Assembly (NCBI GenBank): GCA_031273455.1
Contig: JAISRZ010000024.1
Location: forward strand, 1 to 55,296
Reading direction: 5' to 3'
Length of the DNA: 55,296 bases
Source: Deltaproteobacteria bacterium
Lineage (GTDB): Bacteria > Desulfobacterota > Desulfarculia > Adiutricales > Adiutricaceae
This document shows, piece by piece, positions 45,769 to 55,296 of the stretch. The notes beneath the pieces are model-generated. The model was given only the letters and a program-made list of their open reading frames with translations, searched no databases and was not told where the DNA came from. Every line of letters begins with the position of its first letter. The stretch's first letter is position 1. A program made the position numbers and the translations under genes.

Positions 45769-46856
45769 TTTAAGAACCCCTTAAAATTTTATTGATTGTT
45801 TGATCCTTAGATTCATTTTGTTATCAATAAAATCGCTTTGAAATTAGGGTGATTTTAGCGGCCTAAAATGACGCGGCCAAAGCCGTACTTGATAGGCCTT
45901 GAGCGAATTTCCAACTGACTTTTTGGAAGGCCGCGACTAATCTCGGGTCAAAATGGGCCCCGGCCCCGGCTATAATGATCCGCTCGGCCATTTCGTGGGA
46001 CAGGGCGCTTTTATAGGGTCTTTCGGAGATTAAAGCGTCGTAAACATCGGCGATGGCCATTAACCGCCCTTGTAAGGGTATTTCCTCGCCCGCTAGACCA
46101 TACGGGTAGCCGGTCCCGTCCCATTTTTCGTGGTGGGTTAAAGCTAAGATCTTGGCCTGGTTCATAAACTGGTGATTGTCTTTGGGTAAAGAGTCGCAGA
46201 TCCGGTCAATGATACTGGCCCCGATGGTGGTGTGGGTCTTCATCTCCTCAAACTCGGCCTCGGTTAACTTCCCTTTTTTCTTCAAGATGGCGTCGCTAAT
46301 GGAAATCTTCCCCACGTCGTGGAGCCTTGATGATTGCAGAACCAGATCCACATCCCAATCCTCAATTTCGTCAGCGTACGCCCCGGTCTCGATAAGCCCC
46401 GAAAATAGATACTTTAACCAGTTCATGGTCCGGCTAATATGCCCGCCAGTGATGTCATCCCGGCTTTCCACCAGATCCACCACCGTCTCCAAAACCGAGA
46501 CCTGAAGCTTACTGACCTTTTCCGTTTCCTCAGCCACCATTTTTTGGAGGTTTTCATTAAAATTTTTAAGCTTTTTCCCTTGTTCCTCCATTTTTAGTCG
46601 TTGCTTAATGATGGTAAGATGTATCTCAACTCTTTTTAATAGCAACAGTGGCTCAAAGGGTTTAGTTATATAATCCACGGCCCCCAGGCAGAGCCCTTCC
46701 AACTCGGAGCCTTTGTTGTTGATTGAGGTCAGGAATATGACTGGAATGTCCGCGTAATGAGGCGAGGATTTGAGTATTTTTATAGCCTCCACCCCATTAA
46801 TCTCGGGCATGTTGATGTCGAGAAGAATTATCGCCGGCGTAATTTTGCTCAGTAAA

Positions 46857-49862
<3,006 letters not shown>

Positions 49863-49963
49863 TCGCTCTAAACCATTTTATTAACCTTTTGGTTTGAGCC
49901 CTTATTTAAATTGACGAACTAACTAGGCATTATCAATTCTTAAAGCCATGATATTTTCGATCT

Positions 49964-49993
49964 TTGACAAAATGAATTAATATCGACTAATAA
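49964..49993 (+). promoter_or_regulatory. Promoter of second small RNA candidate
   Basis: TTGACA at 49964-49969, an 18 bp spacer and TAATAA at 49988-49993, about 40 bp before a terminator hairpin on the same strand. Confidence 0.4.
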
Positions 49994-49999
49994 CACTCT

Positions 50000-50065
50000 T
50001 GTTTTTGCGGCTTTTTGCCTTAAACCAAAGCCTAAGGGCCGTCTAACCTTTGGCCCTTTCTTTTT
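50000..50065 (+). ncRNA. Candidate small RNA upstream of histidine kinase, divergent
   Basis: A promoter at 49964 and a terminator at 50034-50065 enclose about 65 nt without an open frame. The terminator has stem AAGGGCC/GGCCCTT, an 11 nt loop and TTTCTTTTT. A short GGC-TTTTT-GCC hairpin lies in the 5' part. The arrangement is like the unit at 1730-1838. Support is only from layout. Confidence 0.3.
50034..50065 (+). terminator. Terminator of small RNA candidate
   Basis: AAGGGCC (50034-50040) pairs with GGCCCTT (50052-50058), followed by TCTTTTT. Confidence 0.55.
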
Positions 50066-50422
50066 AAATCCCGCATCCTAAACCTATACATTTGTTTAAA
50101 CAATTATATTTATGGCGGTAATTTTAAATAATCATTTATTTTTTTATTATTTTTTATCATTTTTTTCATTAATACATTTAGATAGACCATTTTTTAGGCC
50201 AGAAATTTACCCTTCTGGTCGCCTTTTTTTGGCGATCCGCTTTTTCACGACGATTTTTAGTTTTTTCTGATGTCTTTAATGTATAAAGCGTTAAAAATAT
50301 TAATTTTTTTTAACTTAAAAACATAATGAATAATAAAACAGGCTCTTTAAGATTTTTTCCAGACGGTCCCGAGCTAACTAGCGTTTTTGGTCATCCAACC
50401 TGAAGCGTCAAATATTAAGTTT

Positions 50423-50473
50423 ATTGAGTCTCAATTTCAATAATATTTTAGCTGAGCCTTCTAACCTTGTCAA
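50423..50473 (-). promoter_or_regulatory. Promoter with Fur-box-like operator facing the histidine kinase (site F)
   Basis: On the leftward strand TTGACA (50473-50468), 17 bp, TAAAAT (50450-50445), then ATTGAAATTGAGACTCAAT (50441-50423). It matches site A at 17 of 19 positions. It is about 580 bp before the kinase gene. Confidence 0.6.
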
Positions 50474-50776
50474 GTATGTATAGCTTTCTTTTTCCATTAG
50501 CTTAAGCGATATAAGCGTTATATCGGGCGTAAATTAATATCCCTTTCAGGTTCCGGCAAGACTCCGCCCGAAGCCATATTAGGCCCCATAATGGTTTCCG
50601 CGAGCCCATCTTAATGAGGCCCTAAATATTTTTTTGACCCTTTTTAAGGCCTTTTTAGACGATTGTGGTCTAAATTTTTAGTTGGCAAGGCGTTCTTTTT
50701 CTCTTGGCCCCATTTTTCTTTTTAGCCTTGGTCTAGCTAGCGGCCAAAAGGAGCTTTTTTTCCAGACCAAAGCCCG

Positions 50777-50823
50777 AAAAAAAGCCCCCCTAAAGTTAGC
50801 CCTATACTAACTTTAGGGGGGCT
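50777..50823 (-). terminator. Terminator of the DUF2169-pentapeptide gene
   Basis: A perfect 17 bp stem AGCCCCCCTAAAGTTAG/CTAACTTTAGGGGGGCT with a 7 nt loop, followed on the leftward strand by a T run, 19 bp past the stop codon. Confidence 0.9.
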
Positions 50824-50841
50824 AATCGTGGAACTTTAGGG

Positions 50842-53800
50842 CTACTTCACGTTCAAGAGAGTCGAGTTAAGGTCGGCCCCTTTTAGGTTGGTTAGACTGT
50901 CCATTTCAGCCCGGTAAAGGTCAGCCCCATACAGACTGGCCCCGCCAAAATCCGCGCCTTTCAAAACAGCCCCGCCCAAGACGGCCTTAAACAAGTTGGC
51001 CTTAGTGAGTTTAGCCCGGGAAAGATCCGACCGAAAGAAAACCGTCTCCTTTAAGCTGGCCCCCCGCCAATCGCTGCCAGTTAAAGACACCTCTTGTAAG
51101 TTGGCCCCATCGGCTTTAACCCCTTGGAAATTGGTCCCGGTGGCCGCGGTGTTAACCAATAGAAACCCAGTCAGATCGGCCTTCTGGAACTTAGCCTGGC
51201 CCAGGTCTTGGCTAGCGAAGATCCTTAGCCCCGTCCCTTGAACCTCGGAGAGGTTGGCGTTTTTAAACTGACAACGCTCAAAGGTGGCTTTGGCTAAATC
51301 CGCCCCTTTTAAGGCCGCGTCCGTTAGGTTAACCTCGCATAAATAGGCCTGGCCTAGTTGGCTACCCGTTAAATCGCGACCGCTCAAATCAATTTTATTG
51401 AGGCGAGAATCGGTTAGGTCATAGCCTATAAGGTTAGTCGGGAGGATCGTTTGGGTGATGATGGCCTTGGGGGCCTTTAAGGTCCCTAACTTAGCGGTGG
51501 ATAGATCGAGACCGATTAGATCCGCCCCCGTAAAATCCGCCTTTAAGGCCTCTAGCCCCTCGACCTTGGCCGCGGTGAGATTAGCCCGAATGAGCGTGGC
51601 CCCATTAAGCGTGGCCCCGGTTAAATTGGCGCCTTCCAAAAGAGCCTCGGTTAAGTTGGCCCCAGTAAAATTAACCTCGCTTAAATCGCTTTCCCGTAAA
51701 TCCGCTTGGCTTAAATCCCGCCCCACAAAATTGAGGCCCTTTAGGTCTAACCCAACTAAGGAGGCCTTGGCGAAACTAGCCTCTGGATCGCCTAAACGCT
51801 CCGCCACCATCTGGCGGTTTTTGAAGACCAAAGTTTCCGGTGGCTCTTCCGGGTCGGCTTTCGCCTGAGGCGGCGGGTACTCCACCGGCGGGGGCGACTC
51901 GATGGGTTTACGCGATTTAGCTAAGGTCTGGGCGTTTAAGGGATCGAAATGGATCAGCCGATCTAAAAGGGCCGGAACCGCCAGACCGGCCATGACCGCC
52001 AAATCTCTTAAGGACTCAGCCTCAGCCGGCGGTTTTTTCCGTAACTTATCCAATTCGGGCATAACTTTTAACAATGGCCCGCCCTCGGGGGTCAGGCCCA
52101 GAGTTAATAATGATTGGCCCACTTCGTCCGAGCCCCAAGCCACCTCTTTGTACATTTGCGACTGTTTCTCAATGTTTTCCACCATGCTGCCTTGTTTTAG
52201 GCCCATGATTTTGTCCATTTCCGCGCCCACGGACTTTAAGCTGGCCATCCTCGCGGCCCACGGAGCGAACTTATTGGCTTCGGCGGTGGCGGTTAAGCTC
52301 TTAATGAATGACTCTATTTTGACCCCCCGGACCGGATCGATCCCGGCCTTGGCCCAGTCGATGGGCGGCGAGGTCAGACCCAGTTCCCTGGGGTTTGGGC
52401 CCAAGAAGGCTTTTTTAAAAGTCTGGGCTTGCTCTGAGCTTAAGTACATTTGACTCTGGAGGAGCGGGTCTTTGGAGCTTAAGGCTAGGGTTTTTTGGGT
52501 CAGACTCTCGGCGGCCCCTTTAGGTAAACCCATTAAGGCGGCCACCTTCTGGCCATGGGCCTCGGCGGCCAGCTTAAAGGCCTCGTCCGACTCAAAGGCG
52601 GACCGTAAAGGCACGGGGGTTTTAACGCCTTGGATAAAATTATCGGCCTTTTCCGGGGACAGACCTTGCTTTAAAAGAGCGGATTTAGCCATGGCCTCTT
52701 CGGAAACGGGTTTGGCGTTTTTCATCTCCTTTTCCACAGTTTCCATTAACTTGGCGTGCTTTTCCAAATGGGGGTTAAGATCGTCCATGGTCATGGGCCT
52801 TAACCCCGCTTTTTTTAAGGCCTCGTTGATTTCCGGTAAACTTCGCTCGGCGTGACTTTTGGCCATGGCCAAGACCGCCATCGCGTTCACAGGCTGGGCT
52901 AGCTTAATCATATTTTCCGGCGGGGGCGGCGGGGCGACTTCAGGAACCTCGGGAACCTCCGGGGCCTTCGGGGCTTTAGCCGCGGGCGGGCTTTCCGGCG
53001 GCGGGCTGGCCTTAGCCTCTTCCGGTTGGGGTAAAGTCTTCTCCGCTGGTGGGGCCGGCTCTAAGCTTTCGTCTTTTTCGGCCCTTTCCAGAATATTGGC
53101 CATGGTGGCTGGTTTATCGGTTAGACGCTCTAGGGCCACGGCCACTAGTTCCACGCCGGAGTTCTTTTCATCGGGAACCGGGATAACGGACCGCCACATT
53201 AGAAGCGCGGTTTCCACCCCGGGAAAGAGCCAAATGGTGTCTAAGTTGACCGTGGCCTCTTGGACCAGAGCTTTAGGTTGACTAGTCTTAACGATAACTC
53301 GGGGTTTTAAACCCGGCAAAGCGACCTTTAAGGTCGCGATGGTGGGGTGGACGTTTTGGAGAACCACGGCCTCATCCCCCCGAAAGTAGCCAACCTTGAG
53401 CCTTTGTTTCTCCTGGGCCAGGTTAAAGACGCTAAAGTCAAAGTCCTCTGGAAACCCGGGCCAAGCCGTTTTAAGCCATTTGTCGCCAAAGGTCCCGACT
53501 TTCTCCGAGCGGGTCAAATCGAAAGCCATGGGTAAAGGCGAGGCTGGGCCCGCGGTCACTTCGCCCCCGCCCCCGTTGCGGCTCGGTTGGTAGTCAAAGA
53601 CCTCGGGTTTAGCTAAGATCCCTTCCGCCCCGTAAGTCTCCTTGGGTTTAACGCCATTGGGGTTCCACTTGGGGTCAAAGAGGGTTTTATCCCAGTCTAA
53701 GACCTTGGATTTAAAGGCTTTAAACCGCCCGTCAGTGTATTCCTCCGGGATCACCGCGAACTTTCGGGTTAAAGCCCCCACGGACAAGGATGCCAGAACG

Positions 53801-54072
53801 GCCCCGCCTTTAGCCCCGCCATTATTATTATGGATCTCGGCTAAGGCTAAAAACTCCCCTCTTTTTTTGGCCAGCCCCATATCCAAGGTTAGGCCCTTAG
53901 TGGCGTAGGGCGTAAAGGCCTTGACCACGGCGGAGTAAGCTAAAGCGGGCTCTAAAACCGCCCCATCGATTAAGGAGAGGCCTAAGCTAAAAGTTAAGCA
54001 TAATAGGTCGCTTTCCACGTGGCGGTAGTTATGCTGGGAGGGTCTAAGGCTTTGAGCCGCTTTTATTTTCAT
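50842..54072 (-). CDS. DUF2169 T6SS accessory protein with C-terminal pentapeptide repeats
   Basis: A 1,076-residue protein. Residues 1-330 match DUF2169: LDMGLAKKRGEFLALAEIH and later GFPEDFDFSVFNLAQEKQRLKVGYFRGDEAVVLQNVHP. A Pro/Ala/Glu-rich linker (about 345-400) and a helical middle part (400-730) follow. From about residue 770 to the end come some 55 pentapeptide repeats of the A(D/N)LxX type (ADLRESDLSEVNFTGANL), forming a right-handed beta-helix. DUF2169 proteins accompany VgrG/PAAR genes and help load T6SS effectors, and fusion to pentapeptide repeats is known. It has no signal peptide, so it should act in the cytoplasm. It is under site E. Confidence 0.88.
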   Translation of the reverse strand: MKIKAAQSLRPSQHNYRHVESDLLCLTFSLGLSLIDGAVLEPALAYSAVVKAFTPYATKGLTLDMGLAKKRGEFLALAEIHNNNGGAKGGAVLASLSVGALTRKFAVIPEEYTDGRFKAFKSKVLDWDKTLFDPKWNPNGVKPKETYGAEGILAKPEVFDYQPSRNGGGGEVTAGPASPLPMAFDLTRSEKVGTFGDKWLKTAWPGFPEDFDFSVFNLAQEKQRLKVGYFRGDEAVVLQNVHPTIATLKVALPGLKPRVIVKTSQPKALVQEATVNLDTIWLFPGVETALLMWRSVIPVPDEKNSGVELVAVALERLTDKPATMANILERAEKDESLEPAPPAEKTLPQPEEAKASPPPESPPAAKAPKAPEVPEVPEVAPPPPPENMIKLAQPVNAMAVLAMAKSHAERSLPEINEALKKAGLRPMTMDDLNPHLEKHAKLMETVEKEMKNAKPVSEEAMAKSALLKQGLSPEKADNFIQGVKTPVPLRSAFESDEAFKLAAEAHGQKVAALMGLPKGAAESLTQKTLALSSKDPLLQSQMYLSSEQAQTFKKAFLGPNPRELGLTSPPIDWAKAGIDPVRGVKIESFIKSLTATAEANKFAPWAARMASLKSVGAEMDKIMGLKQGSMVENIEKQSQMYKEVAWGSDEVGQSLLTLGLTPEGGPLLKVMPELDKLRKKPPAEAESLRDLAVMAGLAVPALLDRLIHFDPLNAQTLAKSRKPIESPPPVEYPPPQAKADPEEPPETLVFKNRQMVAERLGDPEASFAKASLVGLDLKGLNFVGRDLSQADLRESDLSEVNFTGANLTEALLEGANLTGATLNGATLIRANLTAAKVEGLEALKADFTGADLIGLDLSTAKLGTLKAPKAIITQTILPTNLIGYDLTDSRLNKIDLSGRDLTGSQLGQAYLCEVNLTDAALKGADLAKATFERCQFKNANLSEVQGTGLRIFASQDLGQAKFQKADLTGFLLVNTAATGTNFQGVKADGANLQEVSLTGSDWRGASLKETVFFRSDLSRAKLTKANLFKAVLGGAVLKGADFGGASLYGADLYRAEMDSLTNLKGADLNSTLLNVK

Positions 54073-54397
54073 GGTTAATCCGCCCGATTTATCCCTTTTT
54101 GGTCCGCCGTTTTCGCCGGGCCAAAATTAGGGTCTAAAAAATGTTATTATAGCCTTAAAATAGTCTAAATAGTCTATCTATTATTATTTATTATTTAACT
54201 GTAAAATACTAATCTTTTAAATACGTAAATATAGGGAAAAACTAGCCAGATCCATTTTGACCAGAGACCAAAATAGATTTAGACCATTTTTCCCTTAATT
54301 TTGGGCGTTTTAATGAGGCGAGTTTCTTAGCTCATACGCTTGGCTGACCTTAAGCCATCGACTTTTCTGGAAGACCAAAGACACGCCGGAATATGTA

Positions 54398-54460
54398 ATT
54401 GATTCTAATTCTCATTATTACTAATTATAGATCTATACTCTTAACCGTCTACCCTGTCAA
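54398..54460 (-). promoter_or_regulatory. Promoter with Fur-box-like operator for DUF2169 gene (site E)
   Basis: On the leftward strand TTGACA (54460-54455), 17 bp, TATAGA (54437-54432), then a 19 bp near-palindrome whose top strand reads ATTGATTCTAATTCTCATT (54398-54416), 17 of 19 identical to site D. Read on the leftward strand it contains AATGAGAATTAGAATCAAT, close to classic Fur boxes. Confidence 0.65.
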
Positions 54461-54853
54461 GACCTTTAAGCCCTTTTGCGGCCTGACTTTAAAGGTTAAA
54501 CTCCGCTGGTCTTAGGTCCCGCGGGGCCTTGGGACTTTGGGTCAACGGTCATTTTAGGGAACTTAATTTTAAAAAATTAATTGATTGACCAATAAGCGCT
54601 AATGTTACTGTACAAACGATTTTAAAAAGGTCTAATCAAATAATATTAATAATTTTTAGGTAAATTAGAGAAAAGAAAAGAAATTTTAAGAGGTCAGTTA
54701 CGCGGGTGGTTGAGGGCCAGATTCTTCGCGGGCCAAAAAGTTAACTTTTAAGTCATAGCCAAATCAACTATACCAGGTCAAAGTGACTTAAGCGGCGATT
54801 CTAATTTTGGCTTCAGCCTGAAAATCCTGTTGGGAAGGTAGGATTAATTAGCG

Positions 54854-54894
54854 GATAGCGAGTTTTGTCCAAAAAAAGATAGCTTGTTTTGTCC
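54854..54894. repeat. Pair of 17 bp direct repeats ending in GTTTTGTCC
   Basis: GATAGCGAGTTTTGTCC (54854-54870) and GATAGCTTGTTTTGTCC (54878-54894) are 24 bp apart, followed by the hairpin TTGATT-GGCT-AATCAA. Repeats of this kind occur at ends of some insertion sequences, but no transposase is present. Confidence 0.55.
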
Positions 54895-55203
54895 TTGATT
54901 GGCTAATCAAGCTTTAAAGGCGCGGAAAGCTATATTTATGAGGAAGACTAGTAGAGAAAAAATGGACCAAGCCGGGGCTGGGTGGGATCGGGCGCGCTAA
55001 CGCGACCTGGACAACGCCTCCCCCCAGAAAAGATCTTGTAGATCAGGGACAAAATCTTTTATCAGCTTTTGGACATATCTGGCCGCCACTGAAAAGATAG
55101 TCCAAAGGGAAAGCTATCGCCAATCTTAAACTAATTTTTTCTTTGGAGTGGAAAAGAGGGGTTTTGGGGGTCTCACCCCAAAATTATCGCGCGCTCTTCA
55201 AAG

Positions 55204-55245
55204 ATTTTATTTTTTGGATTTTATTTTTTGGATTTTATTTTTTGG
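55204..55245. repeat. Three-copy perfect 14 bp tandem repeat
   Basis: ATTTTATTTTTTGG is repeated three times without mismatch, followed by ATTTTCTT. Confidence 0.85.
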
Positions 55246-55296
55246 ATTTTCTTATATATCAAGAAAACATTTTACCTGTTTTTTTGATAGGTCATC

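Larger units (their letters stand above)
45158..45862. other. Regulatory gap between vgrG and response regulator
   Basis: A 705 bp gap. It holds the vgrG promoter-operator (45465-45525), the possible 23-residue peptide gene (45697-45768) and a weaker operator-like sequence at 45799-45817. Confidence 0.45.
49863..50841. other. Gap between histidine kinase and DUF2169-pentapeptide gene
   Basis: A 979 bp, very AT-rich gap. It holds a small rightward promoter-terminator unit (49964-50065), the leftward promoter-operator site F (50423-50473) and the terminator of the right-hand gene (50777-50823). No gene seen. Confidence 0.45.
54073..55296. other. Gene-free right end with repeats
   Basis: A 1.2 kb stretch with no credible gene. 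It contains promoter-operator site E, a 17 bp direct repeat pair (54854-54894), and a 14 bp triple repeat (55204-55245). A short frame from ATG 54949 stops after about 20 codons. Confidence 0.4.

Noticed and set aside
54949-55140. Coding remnant of a transposase at the right end
   Set aside because: The frame from ATG 54949 stops after about 20 codons and the reading beyond the stop has no transposase motif.

Overview
The window holds a complete type VI secretion system (T6SS) locus of about 41 kb (13.2-54.1 kb), with a cobalamin-linked region and a few accessory genes to its left. Base composition is moderate in genes, with AT-rich gaps. The full set of tss genes, two-component signalling, a B12 riboswitch and Gram-negative lipoprotein and signal peptides indicate a diderm, proteobacterium-like organism. 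Protein style and the AAA-ATPase/PD-(D/E)XK gene fit a host- or gut-associated member of the Desulfobacterota (former Deltaproteobacteria), but this is an inference from style and no rRNA is present.

Left arm (1-13 kb). A left-truncated AAA-ATPase-like/PD-(D/E)XK protein is followed by a divergent, self-contained promoter-RNA-terminator unit (a candidate small RNA) and a DUF4236 protein. Next is a leftward B12 unit: promoter, cobalamin riboswitch with an attenuator hairpin, a two-lobed nitrilase-family amidohydrolase, and cobN split by a frameshift. An alpha/beta hydrolase and three tandem paralogous secreted proteins of unknown function follow.

T6SS, rightward half (13.2-27.9 kb). A divergent orphan tssB-like gene, a periplasmic binding protein, tssB1-tssC1-hcp1, a second orphan tssB-like gene, a 1.37 kb gap without genes, then tssB2-tssC2-hcp2, clpV (tssH) and tssA. 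The tssB-tssC-hcp module is duplicated and there are four TssB paralogues in all.

T6SS, leftward half (28.3-54.1 kb). One tight operon runs tssE-tssF-tssG-tssJ-tssK-tssL-tssM and ends with a membrane-anchored protein carrying three AMIN-like repeats. It converges on tssA at a strong bidirectional terminator. Further right are a large vgrG, a possible 23-residue membrane peptide gene, an HD-GYP response regulator, a hybrid histidine kinase and a DUF2169-pentapeptide protein. All 13 core Tss components (A-M) are present. No separate PAAR gene and no clear effector/immunity pair were recognised.

Regulation. Five gaps in the T6SS locus carry the same arrangement: TTGACA, a 17 bp spacer, a TAAAAT/TATAAA-like -10, and then a 19 bp palindromic Fur-box-like operator of the type ATTGATTCTnAnTnTCAAT. 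A sixth gap position is a weaker match. The sites face the periplasmic binding protein, tssB2, vgrG, the histidine kinase and the DUF2169 gene, which suggests one (probably iron-responsive) repressor controls the system. The right end (54.1-55.3 kb) contains only repeats and possible insertion-sequence debris.
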